Positions 53,544-62,891 are shown, counted from the stretch's first letter. The stretch: 64,000 nucleotides of DNA from Candidatus Gastranaerophilales bacterium (GCA_944326605.1 CALVEM010000004.1:95427-159426); one strand, 5' to 3'. A program made the numbers and translations. The notes: generated from the sequence alone by a model not told the origin.

Positions 53544-54386
53544 ATGCACAAAAGACTTCCGGATTATTTAAAACGACCAATTATTGATACTGATAAAACG
53601 CGAACGGTCAGAAGAATTTTAAAATCAAAGTGTTTGAATACGGTTTGCGAAAACGCGCGATGCCCGAATAAAAATGAATGTTATACGAAAAATACGGCAA
53701 CTTTTTTGATTATGGGAAATAACTGCACCCGTAATTGCCGTTATTGCAATATTACCTGTTCAAAGCCGGAACCTCTTGACGGGAATGAACCGCTGCATAT
53801 TGCAGAGGCTGTTAAAGATCTCGGACTTAAATATGCTGTGATAACATCAGTTACGCGTGATGATCTGCCTGACGGCGGGGCAGAGCATTTTGCAAATTGT
53901 ATTTGTGAAATCAGAAAAATTTCACCTGATATAAAAATTGAAATTTTGACTCCTGATTTTAAGGGGAATAAAAATTCTCTTGATACAATAATTAAGGCTC
54001 ATCCTGATGTTTTTAATCACAATATTGAAACGGTAAGAAAAATATTTAGAACAGCACGCCCGCAGGGAAATTACGACTGCTCGCTTGATGTATTAAAATA
54101 TGTGAAAGATAACAGCAATATTATAACAAAATCAGGTTTGATGATAGGGTTGGGCGAAACTTTTGAAGATATAGAAGAAACTCTTGTTGATTTAAAATCC
54201 TCAGGCTGTGATATTGTAACAATAGGTCAGTATATTCAGCCTTCAAAAGCTCATCTTGAGGTTTCAAAATACTATACACCCGATGAATATGAAAAATTGA
54301 AAGCTATTGCCGAACAACTAGGGATAAAACATTATCAAATAGGCCCGCTTGTCAGAAGTTCATACAGAGCCTCGGAATTATTATAG
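53544..54386 (+). CDS. lipA: Lipoyl synthase
   Basis: Radical-SAM enzyme inserting two sulfurs into octanoyl-protein to form lipoyl groups. 280 residues. The auxiliary cluster cysteines CENARCPNKNEC and radical-SAM CTRNCRYC are both intact, as is the C-terminal GPLVRSSYRASE with the essential serine. Partner of lpd, 0.6 kb upstream, in 2-oxoacid dehydrogenase or glycine cleavage metabolism. Overlaps the convergent threonylcarbamoyl-AMP synthase gene by 6 bp. Confidence 0.97.
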   Translation: MHKRLPDYLKRPIIDTDKTRTVRRILKSKCLNTVCENARCPNKNECYTKNTATFLIMGNNCTRNCRYCNITCSKPEPLDGNEPLHIAEAVKDLGLKYAVITSVTRDDLPDGGAEHFANCICEIRKISPDIKIEILTPDFKGNKNSLDTIIKAHPDVFNHNIETVRKIFRTARPQGNYDCSLDVLKYVKDNSNIITKSGLMIGLGETFEDIEETLVDLKSSGCDIVTIGQYIQPSKAHLEVSKYYTPDEYEKLKAIAEQLGIKHYQIGPLVRSSYRASELL

Positions 54387-54968
54387 TTCAACTGTTATTG
54401 CGCCCTGACGAAAAATTTTCAGTTCATCTGTGAATACTCCGCATACAGTTGATTCAAGCCCCTTGCATATATGACCGTAATCAGGAATTATTAAATCAGC
54501 AAGTCCTTGCATATTTTCTAATGCTTGTTCGTATGTTTTTGCAGACGGCTGGTGAGAAAGGTTTGCGCTTGTTGTTGCAAGAACATGACCCGGGGCAATT
54601 TCGCAGATTTCCTTGAAAACTTCATTGTCAGGAACTCTTATCCCGACTGTTTCCATGTTTGAAGTCATATAATAAGGTGTTTTATCCGATTTTTCAACCA
54701 CAAGGGTTAAGGCACCCGGAAAATATTTTTTTATCAGACGGCAGCCGATTTTAGGTATCGGTTTTACGTATTCAAGCAGATTATAGGTCTCATTTGACAT
54801 TAAAATTAAAGGTTTTTGCGCCTCGCGTTTTTTTATTTCATAAATTTTTTTTACTGCTTTTTCAGATGACGGCAGACACCCCAAACCCCATACAGTATCG
54901 GTTACATAAGCTATTACTCCGTCATTTTCAAGTACTTCTTTAATTTTTTCAGTGTTTTGTATAAGCAT
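54381..54968 (-). CDS. tsaC: L-threonylcarbamoyladenylate synthase (TsaC/Sua5 family)
   Basis: Makes threonylcarbamoyl-AMP for tRNA t6A37. 195 residues, YrdC domain only. Motifs VIAYVTDTVWGLGCLPSS, KKREAQKPLILM, GALTLVVEKSDKTP, VGIRVPDNE and LATTSANLSHQPSAKT are all present. No Sua5 C-terminal domain, so TsaC-type. Complete. Confidence 0.94.
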   Translation of the reverse strand: MLIQNTEKIKEVLENDGVIAYVTDTVWGLGCLPSSEKAVKKIYEIKKREAQKPLILMSNETYNLLEYVKPIPKIGCRLIKKYFPGALTLVVEKSDKTPYYMTSNMETVGIRVPDNEVFKEICEIAPGHVLATTSANLSHQPSAKTYEQALENMQGLADLIIPDYGHICKGLESTVCGVFTDELKIFRQGAITVEL

Positions 54969-54990
54969 GGTTTAATTATAATGCAAAAAT

Positions 54991-55094
54991 GATATTCTGT
55001 AATGTTTATGTCATCCTGAATTTATTTCAGGATCTCCACAAGATTCTGAAACAAGTTCAGAATGACTTTTTCGACATAAACATTACAGAATATC
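54991..55094. repeat. Two-hairpin palindromic repeat with 22-bp perfect outer arms, 3' side of the GIY-YIG gene
   Basis: Outer arms at 54991-55012 and 55073-55094 are exact reverse complements. The inner hairpins are ATCCTGAA/TTCAGGAT and ATTCTGAA/TTCAGAAT. The right arm contains the last codons and stop of the GIY-YIG gene (TATGATATTCTGTAA), so gene end and repeat are one structure. Confidence 0.8.
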
Positions 55095-55376
55095 ATAATA
55101 TAAATCTTTAAACTCAGGGTTTTGAGTTTTTATAAGACTTAATTTCCATTCCCTGTGCCAGTTTTTGAGCTGTTTTTCTCTTTCTATTGCATTTTCTATA
55201 TTTTCACCTGCTTCAAAATAGACAAGTTTATCAAGATTATATTTTTTTGTAAATCCGTCAACTACTTTGTTTTTGTGTTCCCAAATCCTTTTTTTTAAGT
55301 CTGAAGTAACTCCTATATAAAGTACATTATTATTTTTATTTGTTAATATGTATATGTATGCATATTTTTCATTCAT
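55083..55376 (-). CDS. Single-domain GIY-YIG endonuclease-like protein
   Basis: 97 residues. N-terminal YAYIYILTNKNNNVLYIGVT carries the GIY-YIG-equivalent pair (YIYIL...LYIG). Also LKKRIWEHK (Arg), FTKKYNLDKLVYFE (catalytic-type Tyr/Glu) and AIEREKQLKNWHREWKLSLI (Glu, Asn region) of the COG2827/UvrC-like family. Function of stand-alone members is not established. Palindromic repeats flank it on both sides, and its stop codon lies within one repeat arm, as if gene and repeat travel together. Confidence 0.88.
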   Translation of the reverse strand: MNEKYAYIYILTNKNNNVLYIGVTSDLKKRIWEHKNKVVDGFTKKYNLDKLVYFEAGENIENAIEREKQLKNWHREWKLSLIKTQNPEFKDLYYDIL

Positions 55377-55390
55377 AAACGTTAACTCTC

Positions 55391-55449
55391 ATGTCATCCC
55401 GAATTTATTTCGGGATCTCAATCAGACCCTGAAACAAGTTCAGGGTGAC
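55391..55449. repeat. Two-hairpin palindromic repeat, 5' side of the GIY-YIG gene
   Basis: Hairpins ATCCCGAA/TTCGGGAT and ACCCTGAA/TTCAGGGT. Begins 14 bp upstream of the GIY-YIG start codon and runs to the murJ 3' end, whose last codons may overlap its edge. Confidence 0.8.
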
Positions 55450-57053
55450 GAATGTTTTATTTTATTAATCAATCTTGAGCTTAATTCTTCAGCGTATTCC
55501 ATTTTTAATAGAAGATTCAGGCCTGTATAGATTACAACACAAATTATGCCGACTGATGTAATTTTGGTTATTTCAAATAACATCTTCGGAAGTTCTATGA
55601 ATTTGTCAAAGCACACAGCAGTGCCTAGGCATACCGCAATTGTTATAATTCCTGCAACACACATTTTTAAAAGGTTTGTAAATAGAGATTTGTAATCCAT
55701 TCTCACCTTTTTATAAATCAAAGCTCCTAAAACACAGGCATTGAATAAAGTTACAAGTGATGTAGATAAAGTAATTCCACCTATTCCCATGTGCATTTTG
55801 CTTATGAATATTACGTTAAGAAAATATTTTAAAACGATTGACGAAAAAGCAACAACGAAGGGTGTTTTGGAATCATTAAAGGAATAGTAAACTCTTGTTA
55901 TTGAATCTCTGAAAACGTAAGGCAAAATTGAAACAGACAAAAACCATAGCGCTTCAGTTACCATAAATGTTGCATTTTCGTCAAACGCGCCGCGTTCAAA
56001 AACAAGTCTTACAGCGTCAGTTCCGACGGTCAATATTCCTATAATAATCGGGATTGCCGCGAAGAAAAGAACTCCGACCCCTTTGTTAAAATATGTTTTA
56101 ATCCCTTCTAAATTTTTTTCCGCAACAAGTCTTGAAAAAATTGGGAACAATGGAACGAGAAATGCAGTAACCAGAATTCCGACAGGGAATTGGAAAACTC
56201 TGTTTGCATAACCGATTGCAGTCCACGCGCCTTCTGAAATTGATGATGTAAAAAACATGTCTACATAAATATGGATTTGTCCGACAGTTGAACTCAAAAC
56301 CGCAGGGAATAAAAGTTCCGTAATTTCTTTAAAATTTGAATTATTTGTAAAATGAAAATCAGGTTTCCACTTAAACCCGAGTCTTCTCACATTCGGATAC
56401 TGGATAACAAGCTGTAATATCGCACCTATTGCTGTCGCCCACGCAAGTGCATATCCTTTGCTGTCATCGGGAACAGCCATTATTACACCGATAATTGCCG
56501 CACTCATTATAATAGGCGACAAATTCGGGAGCATAAACTGTTTATATATAATCAATATGCCGTAGTAAATTCCGACAATTCCACCGATAATCAAAAGCGG
56601 GGTCATAATTTTTAAATGTTCAGCCGCAAGACTAATCATATCTGAGGAACCGTTTGAAATAATCAGTCCCATTATCTGGCGCGGAAATACAAACATTATG
56701 ACAGAAAGTATAAGGAAAAATATTGTGGTAGCTGTCATAAATGTTGAATATAATTTGTTAACATCTTCTGCAGGTTTTTCTCTTAAATTAGGAATAAGTT
56801 TTGAAAATACCGCAACAGTTGCGCTGTGAAAGGGTCCGCCCACACCCCCCAGTAAAATTAAAGAAAGAGACGGAATTTGATAAGCATAGTAATATGCATC
56901 CGAAACTAAAGTTGCGCCATAATAGTTTGCGATAACAATATCTCTTATAAATCCTATAAGCTTGCTTATTATTGTAACTACAGCGATTATCCATGCGGCT
57001 TTTAAGACGCTTGTTGCCTTTTCATCACCTTTAACTTTTGTACTTTCGTTCAT
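55440..57053 (-). CDS. murJ: Lipid II flippase MurJ
   Basis: Polytopic MOP/MVF-family protein flipping lipid II across the inner membrane. 537 residues, about 14 transmembrane helices. ISKLIGFIRDIVIANYYGATLVSDAYYYAYQIP and GGVGGPFHSATVAVFSKLIP at the start are typical, as is FPVGILVTAFLVPLFPIFSRL. I start at MNESTKVKG (GAGGGT upstream) because the longer frame upstream is only a GC-rich repeat. Complete. Confidence 0.93.
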   Translation of the reverse strand: MNESTKVKGDEKATSVLKAAWIIAVVTIISKLIGFIRDIVIANYYGATLVSDAYYYAYQIPSLSLILLGGVGGPFHSATVAVFSKLIPNLREKPAEDVNKLYSTFMTATTIFFLILSVIMFVFPRQIMGLIISNGSSDMISLAAEHLKIMTPLLIIGGIVGIYYGILIIYKQFMLPNLSPIIMSAAIIGVIMAVPDDSKGYALAWATAIGAILQLVIQYPNVRRLGFKWKPDFHFTNNSNFKEITELLFPAVLSSTVGQIHIYVDMFFTSSISEGAWTAIGYANRVFQFPVGILVTAFLVPLFPIFSRLVAEKNLEGIKTYFNKGVGVLFFAAIPIIIGILTVGTDAVRLVFERGAFDENATFMVTEALWFLSVSILPYVFRDSITRVYYSFNDSKTPFVVAFSSIVLKYFLNVIFISKMHMGIGGITLSTSLVTLFNACVLGALIYKKVRMDYKSLFTNLLKMCVAGIITIAVCLGTAVCFDKFIELPKMLFEITKITSVGIICVVIYTGLNLLLKMEYAEELSSRLINKIKHSSP

Positions 57054-57060
57054 TATTACC

Positions 57061-57122
57061 CTCACCCGGGTACGTAAATTTTTGTCCGCTAACGTACCCT
57101 GCCCTCTCCCCATGGGAGAGGT
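57061..57122. repeat. GC-rich palindromic repeat between SpoIID-like and murJ genes
   Basis: GGGTACGT...ACGTACCC inverted pair beside CCTCTCCCCATGGGAGAGG. Same family as units around 46.9-52 kb. Confidence 0.65.
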
Positions 57123-57134
57123 GTGTATTCTTAC

Positions 57135-58916
57135 TTAGTCAATCCAGCCGTATTCTCTTTTAGGTACCAGTTCCACATACAATCTTACACCCTTCCTTGC
57201 CGAACTTTCGAAAAATTCCGGAGATGTAAATGTGATTGTATTCCGTCCCTTTTTTATGTATTTGGAAATATCAATTTCTGAATACCTTTTGAAACCAAGC
57301 ATTTCTTTTGGCAGTTCAAAGGATTGTTTAACTCCGTTAATATCAACGGTTAAATTATTTACGCCGAATTTGTTGTCAATGATTATTTTTGCTTTTTTAT
57401 CTTTTGCATAAAAATGCTGGGTTACGCTTTGCTGTCCGGTATCTGTTGAGACAATAACGGGTTTTGTGGAAAGAGTTACCCCTGTATAGTAGTGCTGGAG
57501 AATTTTGTCATATGGAATATGCATTTCGGAACCCATAAATCCGGCACCGTACTGGCTCATGCCGACTCCGTGCCCGAAGCCGCCGCCGTAAGCGTGGACT
57601 GATATTAAATTCCCGTATTCATCCTGAATATTATCAAATACGACATTTGCGCTTGGCAGAGCCTTGCCGTCTTTAGTTAAAAGACGTCTGACAACCAGTT
57701 CTTTAAATATTTTATATTTTTGCGAGCGGGTAATAACTTCCATTTCAATGATTTTACCGGAATCTCCGCGTCTTATGACTTTTAATTCAACAAGATTATC
57801 AAGCTTATCGCCCTTTTTGAATGCAGGATGTACAAATCCTGTTGCTGACTGTGAAACGAGTGTAGTTTCAAGCGCATTTTTCAATTCTTCCGCGCTCCAT
57901 TCACGCTCCCATCTGAAATAAGGCGAGCGGATATCATAAGCATCAGGCTTGGATTTGTAATAGTTTGCGGCATCTTCTTCTTTATTTAGTGCGGTTTGTC
58001 CGATAATATCAGGTTTAGCCTTTAGATACGGCTTTTCGTGTGATGGAAATTCTTTTGTTTTCGGATCTGAAAATGCGTTTGAAAAACTTTCCGTATATCC
58101 GCCTGCAGTTGATGAATACTGTGCAAGAATTAAATCCCAATCGTATATTGCAACAATTCCTTCTGTTTCTTCAACAGCCTGGTTTGAAAGTTCTTTTTCT
58201 GTATTCGCTCCAAAATAAACCTGACTTGCAACGCTGTCTACAAGATCGTAATTAGGGGACGATTTAATACGAGGAGAAAGAGCATAATTTCTTGCCGCAA
58301 CGGTTTGTGCTTTGAGTGCCTCAAGTCCGAAACGGACGGGCATTTCGTTTGGCACAACGCCTTTCAGATAATCTTCAACCTCTATCATATTGACAAGATT
58401 GAATGTACCGTTGCTGTTTGGTGTAAGCTCAAACGCTCCGTGATAAAGCGCCTGTTTGCCTGCCCTTTTTAATCCTGAAACACCTAAAAGTCCGAAATTG
58501 CTTGTTATCTGAACTGGACCGTCTACTTCTTCAGGAAAAATATTTCCTGGTGTGTATATGCTGAATTTACCGTCTTTATATGAGATTGAAATCTCTTGAT
58601 TAGGTTCATAATTGCCTATAAGAAGTTTATTATCATAAATTTGCGTGTCACCTGTGCCGAAAATTGTTATGTTCTTATACTGGTAAGTGCCGAAATTCTG
58701 AGTTCCTATACCAACTCTTATAACCTCTGATGAGGGAACATTTTTGTTAACGACTGCTTGTCTTGCTGCTGCAAGTGTTGCCTCCGGAATATTCGGCATT
58801 ATCTGCGCCTGACCCGGCGAAGTAAATAAAAATATAACTAATATAGGTATAGAGGCAAGAAAGTGTTCCATTTTAGGAAAAGACCTTTGCGTCTTAGCAT
58901 CTTTGTATCTTTGCAT
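57135..58916 (-). CDS. SpoIID/LytB-domain secreted protein
   Basis: 593 residues from the ATG used here; another in-frame ATG at 58871 gives a shorter, cleaner signal peptide (MEHFLASIPILVIFLFTSPGQAQ). Domain: VEDYLKGVVPNEMPVRFGLEALKAQTVAARNYAL, SVASQVYFG, TEGIVAIYDWDLILAQYSSTAGGYTES and AYGGGFGHGVGMSQYGAGFMG, all SpoIID marks. SpoIID cleaves peptidoglycan glycan strands as a lytic transglycosylase. Outside sporulators (including cyanobacteria) the role is wall remodelling. C-terminal ~100 residues form a beta domain. No sporulation genes nearby. Confidence 0.9.
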   Translation of the reverse strand: MQRYKDAKTQRSFPKMEHFLASIPILVIFLFTSPGQAQIMPNIPEATLAAARQAVVNKNVPSSEVIRVGIGTQNFGTYQYKNITIFGTGDTQIYDNKLLIGNYEPNQEISISYKDGKFSIYTPGNIFPEEVDGPVQITSNFGLLGVSGLKRAGKQALYHGAFELTPNSNGTFNLVNMIEVEDYLKGVVPNEMPVRFGLEALKAQTVAARNYALSPRIKSSPNYDLVDSVASQVYFGANTEKELSNQAVEETEGIVAIYDWDLILAQYSSTAGGYTESFSNAFSDPKTKEFPSHEKPYLKAKPDIIGQTALNKEEDAANYYKSKPDAYDIRSPYFRWEREWSAEELKNALETTLVSQSATGFVHPAFKKGDKLDNLVELKVIRRGDSGKIIEMEVITRSQKYKIFKELVVRRLLTKDGKALPSANVVFDNIQDEYGNLISVHAYGGGFGHGVGMSQYGAGFMGSEMHIPYDKILQHYYTGVTLSTKPVIVSTDTGQQSVTQHFYAKDKKAKIIIDNKFGVNNLTVDINGVKQSFELPKEMLGFKRYSEIDISKYIKKGRNTITFTSPEFFESSARKGVRLYVELVPKREYGWID

Positions 58917-58921
58917 CTTGA

Positions 58922-60295
58922 CTATTTTACTTCCCATGTTGTGCCTTCTTTGGAATCCTTCAGGACAATATTAACTTCATCAAGCGCATTTCTGATTTTG
59001 TCTGAAATGTCCCAATTTTTTGCGTCTCGTGCTGCTTTTCTGTAGGCTATTAATTCTTCCATTGAATTAAAGTCTTTGCCAAGTTTTTCTGAAACATGTT
59101 TAACCGCATTTTTCAATTCATCTTCAGAAAGTGTTGCTTTTTCAAAGGTAAAGCCGAGTGTGGAAGCTAATTTATAGAGAATTGTAAATGCGTCTTTATC
59201 GTTTTTATTTGCTTTGTTTGTAAGTTCAAACAATACCGCAAGAGCCTTTGACGTATTTAAATCATCATCCATGGCCTCCACAAATGTTTTATATTCATCA
59301 GTTTTAGTTATATCTAAATCTTCATTGATTTTTGTGCGTTTTGCATTAAGCATTCTTTTAACGCCTGCCTGAGCGGACGAAAGAGCTTCATCAGAAAATT
59401 CAACAGGCATTCTGTAGTGGTTTGTCAGAATAAAAAATCGTATTGTATTGGAATCGTATTTTTTCAAAAGCTCGTCTATTGTTAAGAAATTGCCGAGAGA
59501 TTTTGACATTTTTTCTTTATTAATTGTTACAAAACCGTTATGAAGCCAGTAATTTACGAATTTACAGCCGTTTGCGCATTCTGATTGTGCAATTTCGTTT
59601 TCGTGGTGAGGGAAAATCAAATCAGCTCCGCCGGCGTGTATATCAATTGTTTTACCTAAATATTTTCTGCTCATTGCGGAACATTCAATGTGCCAGCCGG
59701 GACGTCCTACACCCCACGGTGATTTGTATCCGAATTTTTCATCTTTTTTCCACAGCGCAAAATCAAGCGGATCTTCTTTGTGTTCTCCAACCTCTATTCT
59801 TGCGCCGCTTTCAAGCTGATCAATCGGCTGTTTTGAAAGCGCACCGTACTGCGGGAATTTTTTTACCCTGAAATAAACATCTCCGTCTGCTTCATAGGCA
59901 AAGCCTTTGTTGATTAATTCCTTTACCATTCCAATCATTTCGCCTAAAGTTTTTGTCGCAAACGGTTCAATATCCGGCTTTAAGGTATTTAGAGCCTTCA
60001 TTGAATTTTCGAACTGTTTATACCAGTACTGTGAAACTTCTTCGGGAGTTTTCCCTTCTTTTTCCGCTTTTTTGAGAATTTTGTCGTCAACATCGGTGAC
60101 GTTACGGCAATATGTAACATCATAACCCTTAAACTTCAAATATCTGTATAAAACATCCCATGTTATATAGCATCTTGCATGCCCCAGATGCGCGAAATCA
60201 TACACCGTAGGACCGCACACATACATCTTAACCTTGTTTCCGTCAATCGGAACAAATTCTTCAACCTTGTTTGTATAAGAATTATGTAATTTCAT
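58922..60295 (-). CDS. cysS: Cysteinyl-tRNA synthetase
   Basis: 457 residues, class I. HIGH-type motif FAHLGHARCY, zinc ligands in MYVCGPTVYD, HIECSAMS and FPHHENE, KMSKS (EKMSKSLGNF). C-terminal helical anticodon domain with a conserved end (RDAKNWDISDKIRNALDEVNIVLKDSKEGTTWE). Complete. Upstream AT-rich 147 bp contains a divergent LysM promoter. Confidence 0.97.
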   Translation of the reverse strand: MKLHNSYTNKVEEFVPIDGNKVKMYVCGPTVYDFAHLGHARCYITWDVLYRYLKFKGYDVTYCRNVTDVDDKILKKAEKEGKTPEEVSQYWYKQFENSMKALNTLKPDIEPFATKTLGEMIGMVKELINKGFAYEADGDVYFRVKKFPQYGALSKQPIDQLESGARIEVGEHKEDPLDFALWKKDEKFGYKSPWGVGRPGWHIECSAMSRKYLGKTIDIHAGGADLIFPHHENEIAQSECANGCKFVNYWLHNGFVTINKEKMSKSLGNFLTIDELLKKYDSNTIRFFILTNHYRMPVEFSDEALSSAQAGVKRMLNAKRTKINEDLDITKTDEYKTFVEAMDDDLNTSKALAVLFELTNKANKNDKDAFTILYKLASTLGFTFEKATLSEDELKNAVKHVSEKLGKDFNSMEELIAYRKAARDAKNWDISDKIRNALDEVNIVLKDSKEGTTWEVK

Positions 60296-60442
60296 AGAAA
60301 TATCCCTCTTTTTTTTAATTTTACAACAAAAACATATTATATGTTAACTAATGTAAACAAAGTTAAAATAACGGGCAATTTTGTATATTAAAAATATTTA
60401 ATAAATATATACGTAATAGTTATATTAAAAAGGAGATATATC

Positions 60443-61198
60443 ATGGTTGAAAAAACATCAGCTGTAGGTGCAAATTCTTATTCATCTGCAAATGCAGGTA
60501 CAAACACTTCTAAGACACAGAAAAAATCAAAACCTAATTCAATTCATACAAAAGAAAATGACGTCGGGCAGCAATCCATTAAACCAGTTCCGAAACCGAA
60601 ACCGCAAAGAATAACGATTACTGTTGGAGAGGGGCAAAGTTTAGGTTATCTTGCTGCAAAATATAATACTACAGTATCGGATATTATAAAATTAAACGGG
60701 TTGAAAAATCCTGATAATTTAAAATTGGGTCAAAAACTGCAAATAAATGCGATTGACAGCAAGCAGCTGAAAGCTTATGAAGAGTATAAAGCTGAACTTT
60801 TTGAGCAGAAGTGGCAGCAGGAAAAGAAAGAAAAATTACAACAGAAAATTGAAACATCCAAATCACAAGTTCAAAAAGCTAAAGAATACGGATATGATGA
60901 GGATTATTCCTTTAAAGTTGATAAAAACGGAAATGTTATAGTAACTTTAAAAACCGAAAAAGAACTGGGTGAAGTCAGACGTGATTTTCAAATTCCTGCT
61001 GGCTCTCTGTCAAACACTAACGATATAAAAGGTAAATACAAACCTAAAAAAATATTTGATCTGGACAATTGTGTCCGATATAACAACTATGATAAAGCAG
61101 AAGTACCGGCTGGCGATTCTTTGTTGATTGAAGGAGCACATTTCCGTCCGGATGAAGACAGAACAAGTTGGGATCGTTTCTGGGGTAATATTATTTAA
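60443..61198 (+). CDS. LysM-domain protein
   Basis: 251 residues. No classical signal peptide; the Ser/Thr/Lys-rich N-terminus (1-50) is low complexity. One LysM about 56-102 (TITVGEGQSLGYLAAKYNTTVSDIIKLNGLKNPDNLKLGQKLQI), then a Gln/Glu/Lys-rich coiled coil (about 105-140), then an unrecognised domain. LysM suggests peptidoglycan contact, so export by another route is possible. Excellent AAAAAGGAGAT ribosome binding site. Overlaps the convergent peptidase by 4 bp. Confidence 0.8.
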   Translation: MVEKTSAVGANSYSSANAGTNTSKTQKKSKPNSIHTKENDVGQQSIKPVPKPKPQRITITVGEGQSLGYLAAKYNTTVSDIIKLNGLKNPDNLKLGQKLQINAIDSKQLKAYEEYKAELFEQKWQQEKKEKLQQKIETSKSQVQKAKEYGYDEDYSFKVDKNGNVIVTLKTEKELGEVRRDFQIPAGSLSNTNDIKGKYKPKKIFDLDNCVRYNNYDKAEVPAGDSLLIEGAHFRPDEDRTSWDRFWGNII

Positions 61199-61908
61199 GC
61201 TAGTAAATCAAAAATTTTATGAACAGGTTTTATTAAATCTTTTACGGGACAGGTTTCGTCAAGCTCAAGGGTTATTGTCGGAATCTGTCTTTCTATGCCT
61301 GCATACGTGCCGAAACTTCCCGGAGTTGGATAGCCTATATTTCCTTCTACCGGATAATGGATTATTTCAGAAATTTTTTCGGATATCTCTTTTGCCGGAC
61401 CGTCGTAGTTTACGACTTTGAAGGGGGCATGGAGCGTTAATATCAGCTCCGGTTCATATTCTTCAATAATATCAACAAGAAATTGTGTTTCAATTTCGCT
61501 TGCAGGACTTTCACCGCCAAAAAACTCGTTTTTTTCTGTTAATTTCCAGTTTTTTGCCGGAAAATTTCTGTTTAAATCAACTCCGTTGGCGTTAGTCCTT
61601 TGCCCGAGCTGCAATCCGTCGGGGTTCAGGCATGGGATAAACAGCGTTCCACTCCTAGAAATAGCTTCGCCCGCATTTAAACCGGTATAGCTGCACACTG
61701 TATCCTCGGCAGGTTTGCAAGATTCCGAGGAGGAGGAAATATATTTGTTTAGATAGTCTTCAATTAAGTATTTTCCCTGAGGTTCGTCACCATGGAAAAC
61801 GCCGATAATAAGTGCAGAGTGAAGAGTGAAGAGTGAAGGGGAAATTAATTCAATTGTATTTCCCAGTTTTGTTTTTTGTGACTTCAATATTTTATAATCT
61901 TTCTTCAC
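61195..61908 (-). CDS. M14-type zinc carboxypeptidase/amidase-like protein
   Basis: 237 residues. Zinc ligands HGDEP (His, Glu) and LHAP (His), substrate-binding DLNRNFP and LNPDGLQLGQRTNANG, catalytic Glu in TITLELDE. Resembles murein tripeptide amidase MpaA and succinylglutamate desuccinylase relatives. Likely recycles muropeptides in the cytoplasm, as there is no signal peptide. Start region (SPSLFTLHSAL) overlaps a short AGAGTGAAG tandem repeat that may have added residues. Confidence 0.85.
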   Translation of the reverse strand: MKKDYKILKSQKTKLGNTIELISPSLFTLHSALIIGVFHGDEPQGKYLIEDYLNKYISSSSESCKPAEDTVCSYTGLNAGEAISRSGTLFIPCLNPDGLQLGQRTNANGVDLNRNFPAKNWKLTEKNEFFGGESPASEIETQFLVDIIEEYEPELILTLHAPFKVVNYDGPAKEISEKISEIIHYPVEGNIGYPTPGSFGTYAGIERQIPTITLELDETCPVKDLIKPVHKIFDLLA

Positions 61909-61918
61909 GTCTTATCCT

Positions 61919-62830
61919 TTATTCAAACAATGCTTCAATAAATTCATCCGGATTAAACTCTTTCAAATCTTCCATTTTCTCGCCTACGCCGATAAGTTTT
62001 ACCGGAAGCTTCATTTCTTTTGCCACTGCAAGAACTATTGCGCCTTTTGCCGAACCGTCAAGTTTTGTCAGTGCAACTGAGGTAAGATTAACAGCCTCTG
62101 AAAAAACTTTTGCCTGCTGCAGCCCGTTCTGACCGGTATTGGCATCAAGTACCAGCATGCATTCGCGCAAAGCTTCCGGTGCTTTTTTATCAATAACGGA
62201 TTTTATTTTTTTTAGTTCTTCCATAAGGTTGAATTTGTTTTGCAGGCGTCCTGCAGTATCGACTAAAACTATGTCAAAATTTTCGGCTTTAGCTTTTTCA
62301 ATGGCTTCATAAACAACGGAGGCAGGATCAGCCTTGTCGCGTCTTACAATAGAAGCCCCTGCACGTTTTGACCAGATGTCAAGCTGCTCTTCCGCTGCTG
62401 CGCGGAAAGTATCGCCTGCTGCAATTAAAACTCTTTTGCCGCTGTTTCTAAATTTATAAGCAAGTTTGCCGATAAGAGTAGTCTTACCTACACCGTTAAC
62501 CCCGCATATAAAGTAGATGTTTAAGCCGTCCTGAATGTTTATTTCTGTACTGCCAGCATCTTTAAGTGTTTTTGAAAATTCATCTTTAAGATATTTTTTT
62601 ACATCGGCAGGTTTAATTTTTGTTTGATTTCTTAACTTGTCGACCAGTTCTGCTGCATAACCGACACCTAAATCAGCACTAATCAGAACGTCTTCCATAT
62701 CGTCAAGAACGAACTCTGAAAATTCTTCTTCCTGCCCGACAGCATTTGTAACATTGCCGACAAGCATTTGTGCTGTATTTGAAACTGTTTGTTTTAAATT
62801 ATTAAATTTATCTTTAAAAAATCCAAACAT
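61919..62830 (-). CDS. ftsY: Signal recognition particle receptor FtsY
   Basis: GTPase receptor for SRP at the membrane. 303 residues with a short N domain (no long acidic A domain). G1 GVNGVGKTTLIGKLAYK, IAAGDTFRAAAEEQLDIW, VLVDTAGRLQNK, TKLDGSAKGAI and GVGEKMEDLKEFNPDEFIEALF are present. Complete. Confidence 0.97.
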   Translation of the reverse strand: MFGFFKDKFNNLKQTVSNTAQMLVGNVTNAVGQEEEFSEFVLDDMEDVLISADLGVGYAAELVDKLRNQTKIKPADVKKYLKDEFSKTLKDAGSTEINIQDGLNIYFICGVNGVGKTTLIGKLAYKFRNSGKRVLIAAGDTFRAAAEEQLDIWSKRAGASIVRRDKADPASVVYEAIEKAKAENFDIVLVDTAGRLQNKFNLMEELKKIKSVIDKKAPEALRECMLVLDANTGQNGLQQAKVFSEAVNLTSVALTKLDGSAKGAIVLAVAKEMKLPVKLIGVGEKMEDLKEFNPDEFIEALFE

Positions 62831-62891
62831 ATTTTGTATCCGGAGGGCATGAAGTAAGCAGGGCTTGCGAATTTAGTCCTCTCCTATCTTC

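Noticed and set aside
57054..57113. N-terminal extension of MurJ by 20 residues
   Set aside because: The bases are a palindromic repeat; a proper start with ribosome binding site lies at 57053.
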